Assembly (NCBI GenBank): GCA_002390045.1
Contig: DGSB01000016.1
Coordinates: 18,190-53,318, forward strand
Direction of reading: 5' to 3'
DNA from: Fibrobacter sp. UBA4373
GTDB taxonomy: Bacteria; Fibrobacterota; Fibrobacteria; Fibrobacterales; Fibrobacteraceae
DNA length: 35,129 nt
A program made the position numbers and the translations under genes. The notes under the pieces are model-generated. The model saw only the letters and a program-made list of their open reading frames with translations, was not told where the DNA came from and searched no databases. Numbering within the stretch: position 1 is the stretch's first letter; each line of letters begins with the position of its first letter. Shown here piece after piece: positions 20,467 to 28,887 of the stretch.

Positions 20467-22242
20467 TTAGGCATCGGTTTCGTGAGCGCCTTCGATAATC
20501 CAGGCGCACAATCGATGGATGTCTTCGTAATCCGGCAAAAAACGGTGCGGGTCTTCGGAATGGACACGTTCGATAAAATGATGCCAGGTGCGTTCGTTTT
20601 TTCCTTCAAGGCCCAAGTGCTGTTCAATGGCTCCGCGGGTCCACACCCAGATGCCGGACTTTTCAAGCTTGTCGTGAATGTTCTGCAAAGGCTTCCTCGC
20701 TTCGGGAAGGGCCGCCATCATCGCGTAAGCGTCGCTTGCGGAAACGCGGCTCTTTTTGCTCACGGGAATCCCGTGTACAAGACGAATGTGTTCTTGCAGG
20801 GAAAGCTCGCGGAAAAGCGATTTGCAAAATTCAATATCGGGATCGTCTTTGTCGAGGAATCCGTCTTGCTGCGCATTGTTGAAAGCGTAATCCAAATCCA
20901 CGATTGCACGCACGGGTAAATCCATGGCGGTAAGAACCTGCATGCTTTTACGCGTGTTGCTGACGCCTCCCTGATGGACAAGCGCACAACGGATCAGTGC
21001 AAACGAAAGCCCGGACATTTTTTCGAAAAGTGTCGGAAGCACTCTCCATTCCGTTTTTCCTTCTGTCAAAAGAACGTAATCTGCGAACAAAAGCTCGTTC
21101 GAATTGGAAAGCGAGAAAAGCATTTGCAGCTGAGCCTGAGCGTCGGTAATCACCGCATGGACGGCATCTTCCATCCGTCGGCGCATGAATGTTCCGCGTT
21201 CCTTGTTCTTGCGAATGAGGAGGGAGGTGCTGACGTCTTCGCTAGTGACCATTTGTGCGGAATGCGTCGCGAAGATGACCTGATAACCTTCGCGCGAAAG
21301 ATTCTTGAGTGCGACGCGTACCAGTTCCACCGCTTGCGGGTGCAAAAAGAGTTCTGGCGAATCGATGAGCAAAAGGGTTCTGCTCAAATAATGATTGTGA
21401 TGGTGCTGTTTGACTTGATCCAGGTAGCGCACGAGTGCCATTTGAATCGCACGTTTGGAACCGGCACCCATCGAATGAATGTCGCGTTCAAAACCGTCGT
21501 CTTCGTCGAGGACGTTCAGCTTGGCTGTCGAAAGGAACGAGGCGAGGCTCGGGGTAGGAATGTCGAGCCGCACGTTGACCGATGGGAACAGCGGGCGGAG
21601 CTTTTGATTCAGACCGCGTTCAAACAGTTCGAATTCTTCGGCGCGGCTATCGCTTTGGGCATCGAGCAGGGATCCGAACTTTTGGATCAGTTCGTTGAAT
21701 TCTCGGCCAAGCCTGCGCTGGAGGGGCTTAAAAATTTCGTTGAGAAGCTTGGCAAAAGCCTTGTCTCCTTCAAAATCCCAAATTTGGATTGGTGGCGGAA
21801 ACAAAATGGAGAACGTGTCTTCAAATTCGAAAGGCGCTTTTACCCATTCGCCTTTTCCACCGTCGCCATTCCAGTCCAAGACCCAGAATTCGACATCGGC
21901 GGCGTTTTCGCCCGGCACCCGTTGCGACCGCTGGACTCGAATTTTTCCATTCTTTAAGAAAGGCTTTAGAACGCTTTGCTGCGCAGGAGAAAGCTTTGCT
22001 AAGATGGAATCCGTGATGCCCCCGAAAAGACCTTCGGCTTCGACAGGCATGTCGGGATTGTCAAAGTAAGAGTTGTCGAGCGAGGAACGGTACAGGAGCC
22101 AGCGGATGCCCATCAGAATGTTGGTTTTGCCGGCGTTGTTGTATCCGATCAAAGCGGTAAAGTCGCTCAGCGGAAACGTCTCCTCTCGAATAGAGCGGAG
22201 ATTCCGGATGGTAATCGAAATTAATCTGAGAGACTCTTGCAT
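20467..22242 (-). CDS. OLD family ATPase with TOPRIM nuclease domain
   Basis: 591 residues. ABC-type ATPase head: Walker A GYNNAGKT (33-40), signature SMGAGSKRA (257-265), Walker B LLLIDSPELFLHP (290-301) and H-loop FATHSAQM (His327). The C-terminal TOPRIM has Glu394 in LLTEGKTEWR and Asp449/Asp451 in AIVDLDYAF. That order is the OLD (overcoming lysogenization defect) layout. The residue after the Walker B aspartate is Ser295 where most relatives have the catalytic glutamate. There is no UvrD-like helicase gene next door, so it is a stand-alone (class 1-type) OLD rather than a Gabija GajA. Likely roles are DNA repair or phage defence. The start ATG is the first Met of the reading frame; the gene is single. 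Confidence 0.87.
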   Translation of the reverse strand: MQESLRLISITIRNLRSIREETFPLSDFTALIGYNNAGKTNILMGIRWLLYRSSLDNSYFDNPDMPVEAEGLFGGITDSILAKLSPAQQSVLKPFLKNGKIRVQRSQRVPGENAADVEFWVLDWNGDGGKGEWVKAPFEFEDTFSILFPPPIQIWDFEGDKAFAKLLNEIFKPLQRRLGREFNELIQKFGSLLDAQSDSRAEEFELFERGLNQKLRPLFPSVNVRLDIPTPSLASFLSTAKLNVLDEDDGFERDIHSMGAGSKRAIQMALVRYLDQVKQHHHNHYLSRTLLLIDSPELFLHPQAVELVRVALKNLSREGYQVIFATHSAQMVTSEDVSTSLLIRKNKERGTFMRRRMEDAVHAVITDAQAQLQMLFSLSNSNELLFADYVLLTEGKTEWRVLPTLFEKMSGLSFALIRCALVHQGGVSNTRKSMQVLTAMDLPVRAIVDLDYAFNNAQQDGFLDKDDPDIEFCKSLFRELSLQEHIRLVHGIPVSKKSRVSASDAYAMMAALPEARKPLQNIHDKLEKSGIWVWTRGAIEQHLGLEGKNERTWHHFIERVHSEDPHRFLPDYEDIHRLCAWIIEGAHETDA

Positions 22243-22328
22243 AGTCTTAAATTAAACAAAAACGCGTATTTGAGCGAATTTATGTGTATATTATGTAAAA
22301 AAACTTATGTCGATAAGATGATTGTACT

Positions 22329-24206
22329 ATGCAAAGTGTGCGATTAAGACAATTGATTCAGGTGTTGGGGCTGATCGTTTTTGGTCTTGTCATCAACCGT
22401 TTGGGCGCAGATTTAGCAATCCATTTTGGGCTTCCCTTGTATTTGGATTGTATCGGTACCATCTATGCGACGGTGCTCGGAGGCTTTTGCCCGGGTGCTA
22501 TTGTCGGATTTTTGACGAATTTTATTGGCGGTTTTTCGGAATCGTCGACGTTCTATTACGGAACCATTAATGTTTTGATTGCCGTCTGTTCGGGAATTGC
22601 GGCGGAACGGGGCGCTTTCCAGAGGCTCTATCGACTTCCGAAGTTGCTTTTCTTCTTGATGCTTTTGAGCATTCCCTGCTCGATTCTTTCGTACTTTTTG
22701 TTCGACTTCCAGATTGCGCAAAATGTGGTGACTCCGATTGCGGAAGCCTTGCATCAAAAAGGCTTGCCGATTTTGATTTCACAGATCCTTGCGGATTTTT
22801 GTACGGAAGTCCCGGACAAGGCGATTTCTATTTTGGCGGCTTACTTCCTTTATAGAATTACGCCGAAATCGATTTTTTCCAAGTTCGATGCCATTTCGGG
22901 CAGAGAACATCGGGACAATTACAAGGTCAAGAATTATTTCCATTCTTTGAAAGCCCAGGTAACAGGACTTTTGTTCATTTCGAGCTTTGCACTGGCGGTC
23001 GTCGCGACGGCTGTTGCTTACAAGGCTTATTCCGAAGCGGAAATCCGCCAGGCGACTCTCCTTTCGGAATCGGTGAACCGTTTGGTTGCCGACGCCATCC
23101 AAAATGCGGACGTGAAGACTTTGGATAGGTATATCGATGAACTCGAACACAAACATCCCCAGATTTTGACGATTACACCGGGGATGCATTCTCCCAAGGA
23201 AGGACGCATTTCCATTGTCTGTACGGAAACGCCTTACCCTGTCTGTACCGAGTTTAGCTTGGGAGCGATCCGCACAAGTGTGGCTCTTTTCTGCACCAAG
23301 ATTTTTTCCACGGTCTTTGGACTTTTGCTTTGCGTTGTATTCGCGGCAGTTCTTTTTGCCAATCACCGCGTCGTATATCCGATTCATGAATTGACCGAGG
23401 AAATGGAAAACTTCGGTTATGACAGCGCGGTAGGACGTGCGAATTCCATCGCCCGCATTCGCTCGTTAGATGTCGAAACGGGAAATGAAATCGAAAACCT
23501 GCATGCGGCAATGATGAAAGCGGTCAAGGAAATCGACTTGTATATCAACAAGTCCGAAGAACAGTCAAATTCCATCGCCCATTTGCAGACGAACATCATT
23601 ACGATTCTGGGCGACCTGGTGGAAAACCGAGACGAGACAACTGGCGGCCATGTGAAACGGACCGCAAGCTATGCGGAAATCATCGCTCGACGCTTAATGA
23701 AAGATGGTAAAAAGAAAGGCGAAATTGATGAAAAATATGTTTCGGCTATTTATGTAGCTGCGCCTTTGCATGACATTGGAAAGATCCGCATTCCGGATGC
23801 CATCTTGAACAAACCGGGCAAGTTGAATGACGAAGAATTTGCCGTGATGAAAAAACACACGATTTACGGCCGCGAAATGCTCGACTATGCGTCGGAAAAC
23901 CTGGGCGAAATCGCTTACCTGAATATGGCGAAGGATATTGCGCTTAGCCATCATGAATGGTGGGATGGTACCCGTGGATATCCGGAAAGGATTAAAGGTG
24001 AAGCGATTCCGCTGTCGGCGCGTATTATGGCTGTTGCCGATGTGTTCGACGCGCTTGTTTCTATTCGTCCGTATAAAGCGGGATTCCCGTTCGAAAAAGC
24101 GATGGCGATCATTCAAGAAGAAAGCGGAACCCACTTCGATCCGGAAATCGTCGAAGCTTTTGTGAAAAGCCGGGATGAAATCAAAAGGGTAATGGGCGAA
24201 GCCTAG
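22329..24206 (+). CDS. Membrane HD-GYP domain protein with ECF-S-like sensor region
   Basis: 625 residues. Residues about 8-180 form five or six hydrophobic helices with GLPLYLDCIGTIYATVLGG and GAIVGFLTNFIGG, a pattern shared with ECF-transporter S components and related sensor modules. Then come a helix (211-235), an extracytoplasmic domain (236-315), a helix (325-345), a HAMP-like linker and a coiled coil. The HD-GYP domain (about 425-610) has His441, HD (481-482), His510, HH (541-542) and GYP (550-552), the metal and signature residues of cyclic-di-GMP phosphodiesterases; the signature has one extra Arg (GTRGYP). It likely hydrolyses c-di-GMP in response to a small molecule. Single gene, diverging from the OLD gene across 86 bases. 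Confidence 0.87.
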   Translation: MQSVRLRQLIQVLGLIVFGLVINRLGADLAIHFGLPLYLDCIGTIYATVLGGFCPGAIVGFLTNFIGGFSESSTFYYGTINVLIAVCSGIAAERGAFQRLYRLPKLLFFLMLLSIPCSILSYFLFDFQIAQNVVTPIAEALHQKGLPILISQILADFCTEVPDKAISILAAYFLYRITPKSIFSKFDAISGREHRDNYKVKNYFHSLKAQVTGLLFISSFALAVVATAVAYKAYSEAEIRQATLLSESVNRLVADAIQNADVKTLDRYIDELEHKHPQILTITPGMHSPKEGRISIVCTETPYPVCTEFSLGAIRTSVALFCTKIFSTVFGLLLCVVFAAVLFANHRVVYPIHELTEEMENFGYDSAVGRANSIARIRSLDVETGNEIENLHAAMMKAVKEIDLYINKSEEQSNSIAHLQTNIITILGDLVENRDETTGGHVKRTASYAEIIARRLMKDGKKKGEIDEKYVSAIYVAAPLHDIGKIRIPDAILNKPGKLNDEEFAVMKKHTIYGREMLDYASENLGEIAYLNMAKDIALSHHEWWDGTRGYPERIKGEAIPLSARIMAVADVFDALVSIRPYKAGFPFEKAMAIIQEESGTHFDPEIVEAFVKSRDEIKRVMGEA

Positions 24207-24208
24207 AC

Positions 24209-24224
24209 TTCGGAATTATCCGAA
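24209..24224. other. Hairpin over the ktrA stop codon in a convergent gap
   Basis: TTCGGA-ATTA-TCCGAA forms a perfect 6-bp stem whose loop holds the ktrA stop codon (24216-24218), and it begins three bases after the HD-GYP stop. No T run follows on either strand, so it is not a standard terminator, yet it is the only structure between the two convergent genes. Confidence 0.35.
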
Positions 24225-24869
24225 ACTTTCAAGAACTTCGTTCGGACCGAGTACAAACAGAATATCATTTTCCTTGAGCAGGTAATCGGCGAGGTTACCG
24301 ATCAAAGCCTGTGGCTGCAACGGATCGCGGATAGCGATAATCTGGATGCCATACTTGGAAGTCAAGGAAAGTTCCTTCAAAGTTTTGCCGATGAACTTGC
24401 TCGGGCAAAGAATTTCAATGATGGAAAATCCTTCAAGGAACGGTAAGCGGTCGAGCATGTTCGGGTGAGTCAGGCGTTCCGCAATGGAAATGGCCATGTC
24501 GCGTTCCGGCTGGAAAATGTCCGAAACCCCGAACCGTTCCAGGATCGATGTGTGCTGGGAGCTGGAACTCTTGGCGATGATATGCTTGACGCCGAGCTCC
24601 TTCAAGTTCAAAATGGTGAGAAGGGACGCTTCGAGATCCGCTCCGATGCAGCAGATGACGGCATCAACCTTGGTGACCGGAAGAGCGGCAAGTTGCTGCT
24701 TTCGGGTGGAATCCGCGACGACGGCTTGGGCGACGTTCGGAGTAATGTCCTGGACTTTTTCCGGAGTATTATCTACGGCGAGCACTTCACTGCCGAGGCT
24801 CGTCAGATGATTCGCGAGAAAAATTCCCGTGTTGCCAAGTCCGATGATGATGAACTGCTTTTTAGCCAT
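24216..24869 (-). CDS. ktrA: Potassium channel gating subunit KtrA/TrkA-type (RCK domains)
   Basis: 217 residues, the size of single-RCK KtrA. Rossmann motif GLGNTG (10-15) with the acidic residue at the end of strand 2 (VLAVDN) binds NAD(H)/ATP. The RCK_N domain covers about 5-125 and RCK_C about 140-217 (ILCPSKFIGKTLKEL ... DILFVLGP). As an octameric ring it gates the KtrB channel. It starts three bases after the ktrB stop, in the same operon, which supports the pairing. The last residues run into a hairpin shared with the convergent gene. Confidence 0.93.
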   Translation of the reverse strand: MAKKQFIIIGLGNTGIFLANHLTSLGSEVLAVDNTPEKVQDITPNVAQAVVADSTRKQQLAALPVTKVDAVICCIGADLEASLLTILNLKELGVKHIIAKSSSSQHTSILERFGVSDIFQPERDMAISIAERLTHPNMLDRLPFLEGFSIIEILCPSKFIGKTLKELSLTSKYGIQIIAIRDPLQPQALIGNLADYLLKENDILFVLGPNEVLESFG

Positions 24870-24872
24870 TGT

Positions 24873-26264
24873 TTAACCCACCATGATGTCTTCTTCTGCG
24901 TACCAGGTTCCGCTGTCCTTTTTCTTTACGACTGCGGAAATCAGGAACAGGGCTCCCATACGGCCCACGAACATAAAGATACAAATAAAGATTCTGCCGG
25001 AAGCGGTAAGCTCCGGGGTGAGACCGAGGGAAAGTCCGCAGGTTGAAAGGGCGCTCGCGACTTCAAAGAAAACGAAAACAAAGTGTGAATGGGTACTTCC
25101 GATCGCTCCGGCCGGGTATTCCGTAAAGAGAAGCGTGAGCGTCCCGACAAGTGCGAGGACCGCGTAAACGATAAAGATTCGCAGTGCCTTGTCCACCGTT
25201 TCTTCTGGAATGGTTCTTCCCATTGTTTGGGTCTTATCGCGTCCCAAAAGACGGTTGATGCCGAGAAGGGTGATGACTGCCGCCGTCGTCGTTTTAAGAC
25301 CGCCGCCGCAGCTACCGGGGCTTGCCCCGATGAACATCGCAATGATGATGATGATCGTACTTGTTTCGCGAAGGCTCAAAGGATCGATCGTGTTGAATCC
25401 AGCGGTTCGAGATGACAGGGCGACAAATGCGCCCGAAAGCAGCTTTTCTGCCCAGCTTTGCCCGTCAAAGGCTCCGTGCCATTCGATTACGAGAACGCTG
25501 AACATTTCAATCAAGGAAATGATAAGGGTTGCGCTGAGGGCGATTTTGGTGTGGAGTGAAATCTTTTGGATGGTCCGCGTTTTAAAGTCGAAGAGGTTCT
25601 TGATTTCGGACATGGAGAGAAATCCGATGCCGCCAGCAAGCACAAGAAGAATGACCACGAGGCAAACGACCGGATTGAACTGGTAACTCATGAGCGAGTT
25701 CGGAAGCGGGGAAAATCCCGCATTGCAGAAGGCGCTGATCGCGTGAAAGACGGAATAGAGAATGCGCTCGTTCAAGGGCAAATGGTCGAACTGCGTAAAG
25801 AGCGCCGTCATGCCGAGCCCTTCGAGGACAATCGTAAATGGGAGGACGGCGGTGAGAATCTTTTTAGGCTCGATACCGCCTTCTGTTGTAAAGCCCGATT
25901 TGAAAAGGGCTTGCTGGTTGAATCCGGGCTTCATTCCGGAAAGGAGAAGGATCGTGGTAGAAAAAGTCATGATGCCGAGGCCGCCGATCTGGATGAGAGC
26001 GGCAAGAATCCAAAGCCCGGCATGGGTAAAGGTCGTTCCGATGTCGATGACGGAAAGTCCCGTGACGCAGACGGCGGAAGTCGCCGTGAAAAAGGCGTCT
26101 AGAATCGAAAGATTCTTTTGGAGGGAAAAAGGGCAACTGAGAAGGATCGTTCCGAGGGCGATGACCGCCAAATAGCCTTCCACGAGGAAGAGCATCGGGT
26201 TGGAGTTCTTCTTCTTAAAAACGGGTCTGTCGACCGGAATGTCCTTGTATCTCGAAAGCAACAT
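24873..26264 (-). CDS. ktrB: Potassium uptake channel subunit KtrB/TrkH family
   Basis: 463 residues from the ATG at 26264, which has a perfect GGAGG six bases upstream; the frame is open further upstream, but that part overlaps the divergent gene. Pore repeats of the TrkH/Ktr/HKT superfamily are visible: TSAVCVTGLSVID, SAFCNAGFSPLP, SSRTAGFNTID and SALSTCGLSLGLTP, each with the selectivity-filter glycine (TGL, AGF, AGF, CGL). GASPGSCGGGLKTTT is typical of the family's third repeat. With KtrA next door it forms a Na+- or H+-coupled K+ uptake system in the inner membrane. Confidence 0.93.
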   Translation of the reverse strand: MLLSRYKDIPVDRPVFKKKNSNPMLFLVEGYLAVIALGTILLSCPFSLQKNLSILDAFFTATSAVCVTGLSVIDIGTTFTHAGLWILAALIQIGGLGIMTFSTTILLLSGMKPGFNQQALFKSGFTTEGGIEPKKILTAVLPFTIVLEGLGMTALFTQFDHLPLNERILYSVFHAISAFCNAGFSPLPNSLMSYQFNPVVCLVVILLVLAGGIGFLSMSEIKNLFDFKTRTIQKISLHTKIALSATLIISLIEMFSVLVIEWHGAFDGQSWAEKLLSGAFVALSSRTAGFNTIDPLSLRETSTIIIIIAMFIGASPGSCGGGLKTTTAAVITLLGINRLLGRDKTQTMGRTIPEETVDKALRIFIVYAVLALVGTLTLLFTEYPAGAIGSTHSHFVFVFFEVASALSTCGLSLGLTPELTASGRIFICIFMFVGRMGALFLISAVVKKKDSGTWYAEEDIMVG

Positions 26265-26298
26265 GTTCGACCTCCAATTTACTAACTTTGGCACTACC
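26265..26298. promoter_or_regulatory. 34-base divergent promoter region of ktrB and the BASS-type gene
   Basis: Contains the ktrB ribosome site (GGAGG on the minus strand, 26271-26275) and ATTTACTAACTTTG (26277-26290) reading toward the plus-strand gene, eight bases before its ATG. TAACTTTG also fits the Bacteroidota -7 pattern TAnnTTTG exactly. The ktrB promoter must lie inside the start of the opposite gene. Confidence 0.5.
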
Positions 26299-27192
26299 AT
26301 GGCGAAATTGAGATCTATTTTGATGCCGGTGGCCATTCTTTTGGGCATTTTACTGCCACAGGCGCATGTTCTTTCCCCCGCGTTGCCCTTTATGATTGGA
26401 CTGATGATGTTTCTCACTTTTGTGGGAAAGGTTCCTCCGCAGCAACACGGCTATACTTTTAAGATTGAAGTCAAGGCGTTCTTAGCGAGCCTTGTGATGC
26501 TTGCCGTTTTGTGGGGTGTTGTGGAATTTTTCCAGCTGCCTCGTGAAGTTCTTTTGGGCGGCGCGATTATTTGCCTGTGCCCGCCTGCCAATGCGGCGCC
26601 TGCCATGGCGAAAGTGCTCGGTGGAAATCCGGTGCTCGCGCTTAAGATTTTTTTGAGCGGAAATATCATTGCATGCTTTAGCATTCCTCTGATTTATGGA
26701 TATTTGACGGGGACCGATGCGAGCTTTACCGAAGTCGCTTGGAAAATTTTTAATTCGATCCAGCCGATTATTTCGATTCCGCTTGCTATTGCTTTGGGTA
26801 TCCGTTCGTTTTACCCGGAACTTGCGGATAAGGCGGCTCGCTTTCAAAAGTACACGCTTCTGGTGTGGACTCTTTCTGTGTTTGTGATTCTCGCCAAGGC
26901 GAGCTTTGATATCCGTGAAATGGGATTTGTGGAACTCTGGAATTCCGGAAAACTTCCGATGCTTGCGCTTGTTTCTCTGATTCTTTGCCTTGTGCAGTTT
27001 GTGGTGGGATGGTTCAGCGATAAAAAGCACCCGATTGAAAGTTCGCAGAGCATGGGTCAAAAGAATACGACTCTTGTTATTTGGATTTCGAGTCTCTATG
27101 CGGGCCCGGTAGCGGCAATCGCTCCGACGTGCTACGTGATTTGGCAGAATTTGGTGCTAAGCTGGATGAGTGGCAAAAAAAAGGCGAAGTGA
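26299..27192 (+). CDS. Bile acid:sodium symporter (BASS/SBF) family transporter
   Basis: 297 residues, about nine to ten hydrophobic helices. ICLCPPANAAPAMAKVLGGNPVLAL in the first half and SSQSMGQKNTTLVIWI in the second (matching the E-GMQNxxLA crossover motif of the family) support BASS. The ATG at 26299 is preferred because the frame upstream runs back over the divergent ktrB start. Despite the family name, most bacterial members carry organic anions such as pantoate or keto acids; the substrate here is unknown. No Shine-Dalgarno; an A/T box eight bases before the ATG suggests a very short leader. Its stop is three bases from that of the convergent glycosyltransferase gene. Confidence 0.82.
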   Translation: MAKLRSILMPVAILLGILLPQAHVLSPALPFMIGLMMFLTFVGKVPPQQHGYTFKIEVKAFLASLVMLAVLWGVVEFFQLPREVLLGGAIICLCPPANAAPAMAKVLGGNPVLALKIFLSGNIIACFSIPLIYGYLTGTDASFTEVAWKIFNSIQPIISIPLAIALGIRSFYPELADKAARFQKYTLLVWTLSVFVILAKASFDIREMGFVELWNSGKLPMLALVSLILCLVQFVVGWFSDKKHPIESSQSMGQKNTTLVIWISSLYAGPVAAIAPTCYVIWQNLVLSWMSGKKKAK

Positions 27193-27195
27193 CGG

Positions 27196-28374
27196 TTAGT
27201 GGTTGATTAAACTTTCGTACGTCGCAATCTGCTTTTTCGCGATCTTTTCCCAGTTGAAACATGCGTCGATTCTTTTTTCGGCGCCTTTCAAAAGTTCGGA
27301 TTCGTAAGCGGGATCGCTTTCGAGTTTTTGAAATGCCGATGCGAGAGCCTTGGGATCTTTTTCAGGAACAAGGATGCCCGTTTCGCCGTCGACGACAACG
27401 TCCGGGATGCCTCCGACGTTCGATGCGACGACAGGAAGACCGTATTGCATCGCTTCGATGAGAACCACGCCCAAGCCTTCGGTATCGCCCTTGGAATCGA
27501 TAATGGCGGGGAGCACGAAACAGTTGCTTTCTTGGTATTCTTTGCGCAGGTCGTCTGGAGAAAGCGGACCGGTAAAGATGACGTTTTGGGCAGAGATCTT
27601 TTGAGCGAGTTCCTTCAAAGAGTCTGTGAGGTTTCCTTTTCCGACAATGCGCACTTCGAATTTTTGGGAATCCAAAAGCTTGGCTGCCTGGATCAAAAAT
27701 TCGATGCCTTTGCGTTCAATGTGACGCCCGACAAAAAGAATCTTGTAACGTTCCCCACGGGCGTGCGGAGGCGGGACTTTTCCCGAAGAAAGCGGAGATC
27801 CGTAAGGGCTCCATTCGATTTTAGCGGGGCGCAGGGCCGAAATTTTGGAAGCGGTAAAACGGCTGTTCGCAAAAATTGCATTTGCCTGCCCGATGATGAA
27901 CTTCATGATCGGACGGATCCACTTCTTTTTGCGGATCAGCAAAAGTTCTGCGCCATGGAAATTTAGGACCAGCGGAATGCGAAAAAGTTTGCAAGCTCCG
28001 AGGGCAATCAGTGCATGGGGAAACGGCCAGTGGGCATGAATGATGTCGAATTTTTTTGTCTTCGCGAGCCAAAGACATTTGAAAAAACCGCTGATGCAGT
28101 AGGGGATCGCGAGTAACTGCATGGACGGATGCTTGGCCATCTTGGTCGGAGCGCCTTCGTCATGGGTCAAAATTTCAAGGTTCTTTGGCGCATAACGGAA
28201 CCGGTGTACAGGAACGCCATCAATCGTGTGAGATTTAAGCCCCCGATAGGACGGTGCCATGACTTCGACTTCGACATTTGCTTTGCGGAGCGTGGCTACG
28301 GACTTGCGAAGCCAGGGGACTTCATTGTCTGCTTCAAAACGCGGGTAGACGGAACCGATAACGAGAACTTTCAT
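27196..28374 (-). CDS. Glycosyltransferase family 4 (GT-B fold)
   Basis: 392 residues from the ATG at 28374, which overlaps the upstream stop (ATGA); the frame is open further upstream but inside that gene. N-terminal domain: MKVLVIGSVYPRFEADNEVPWL and IIHAHWPFPHALIA. C-terminal Rossmann domain: ILFVGRHIERKGIEFLIQA (about 235-253), the EGLGVVLIEAMQYGLPVVAS motif with the paired glutamates of GT4 enzymes, and GGIPDVVVDGETGILV. It transfers a sugar from a nucleotide donor to a lipid- or polysaccharide-linked acceptor, probably for envelope polysaccharide. Donor and acceptor unknown. Co-translated with a GGDEF-like protein. Confidence 0.93.
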   Translation of the reverse strand: MKVLVIGSVYPRFEADNEVPWLRKSVATLRKANVEVEVMAPSYRGLKSHTIDGVPVHRFRYAPKNLEILTHDEGAPTKMAKHPSMQLLAIPYCISGFFKCLWLAKTKKFDIIHAHWPFPHALIALGACKLFRIPLVLNFHGAELLLIRKKKWIRPIMKFIIGQANAIFANSRFTASKISALRPAKIEWSPYGSPLSSGKVPPPHARGERYKILFVGRHIERKGIEFLIQAAKLLDSQKFEVRIVGKGNLTDSLKELAQKISAQNVIFTGPLSPDDLRKEYQESNCFVLPAIIDSKGDTEGLGVVLIEAMQYGLPVVASNVGGIPDVVVDGETGILVPEKDPKALASAFQKLESDPAYESELLKGAEKRIDACFNWEKIAKKQIATYESLINH

Positions 28375-28826
28375 GCGATGGATTCTTGAACGGTGGAAGG
28401 GTTTTCTGCATCGATGTAAGCCGGATAGACAAAGGCTTTGATTGTTGAAATAGGCGTTTCGATATCGGAAATCGAAGTTTTGGAAAATTCCTTGATTCGT
28501 CCGACAAGACGATGCCAACCGTCCATTTTGGAATCTAACATGATGATGCCGATGCCTTCGTCGTTTTCGAGCATTCCGATGACGTCGGAACCGCGGCCCT
28601 TTGTGGCAAGACTTTTTAAAACGGCGTCCCAGAACTTTCCTTCCTGTTCGGAAGGAAGGCTATTGCGGATCGCGGTAAAATCGATTTCTGCATAGACGAA
28701 ATAGCTTTTATATTCGTCAGCGCGGATCATTTCTTCTTGGACGCGCTGGTCAAAGAGGTCGTTCGGATAGATGACGACGCCGTTCTTCTGCTTTTTGACG
28801 GAGCTCTTGAAAATTTCAGAAATCAT
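28371..28826 (-). CDS. Small cytoplasmic protein resembling a degenerate GGDEF domain
   Basis: 151 residues. FVYAEIDFTAIRN (43-55), then WDAVLKSLATKGRGSDVIGMLENDEGIGIIML (66-97) follows the alpha/beta order of GGDEF domains, in which R-x-x-D-x-x-G is followed by a GGDEF turn; here the turn reads ENDEG, so it cannot make c-di-GMP. Similarity is by pattern and moderate. Its stop overlaps the glycosyltransferase start, so the two are coupled and it may regulate or scaffold that enzyme. No signal peptide, no Shine-Dalgarno. It diverges from the DUF4954 gene across 61 bases. Confidence 0.6.
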   Translation of the reverse strand: MISEIFKSSVKKQKNGVVIYPNDLFDQRVQEEMIRADEYKSYFVYAEIDFTAIRNSLPSEQEGKFWDAVLKSLATKGRGSDVIGMLENDEGIGIIMLDSKMDGWHRLVGRIKEFSKTSISDIETPISTIKAFVYPAYIDAENPSTVQESIA

Positions 28827-28867
28827 ATTACGAATTTAGGATAAAAGAATTGTTTTAACAGCGAAAA

Positions 28868-28873
28868 TAGTAT
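28868..28873 (+). promoter_or_regulatory. Possible -10 box of the DUF4954 operon
   Basis: TAGTAT lies within the palindrome AAAATAGTATTTT (28864-28876), 14 bases before the ATG at 28888, where no Shine-Dalgarno is seen. The minus strand of the same site reads TACTATTTTCG, like the boxes at 2410 and 10186. Confidence 0.4.
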
Positions 28874-28887
28874 TTTTAACGGGTAAT

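Noticed and set aside
20467..22242. Gabija-type defence system
   Set aside because: The OLD-type gene has no UvrD-like GajB partner on either side; the neighbours are dnaN and an HD-GYP gene.
24746..24760. A third copy of the AAAAWGTCC-type inverted repeat (ATGTCC-T-GGACTTTTT)
   Set aside because: It lies inside the ktrA coding sequence, away from any promoter, with an imperfect left arm; best explained by chance.
26265..26417. Longer N-terminus for KtrB starting at 26417
   Set aside because: It would overlap the BASS-type gene by over 100 bases and add a non-family extension, while ATG 26264 has a perfect GGAGG at ideal spacing.
28375..28518. Longer N-terminus for the GT4 enzyme starting at 28518
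   Set aside because: It lies within the GGDEF-like gene, and the natural GT4 start MKVLVIGSVYP coincides with an ATGA overlap at 28374.
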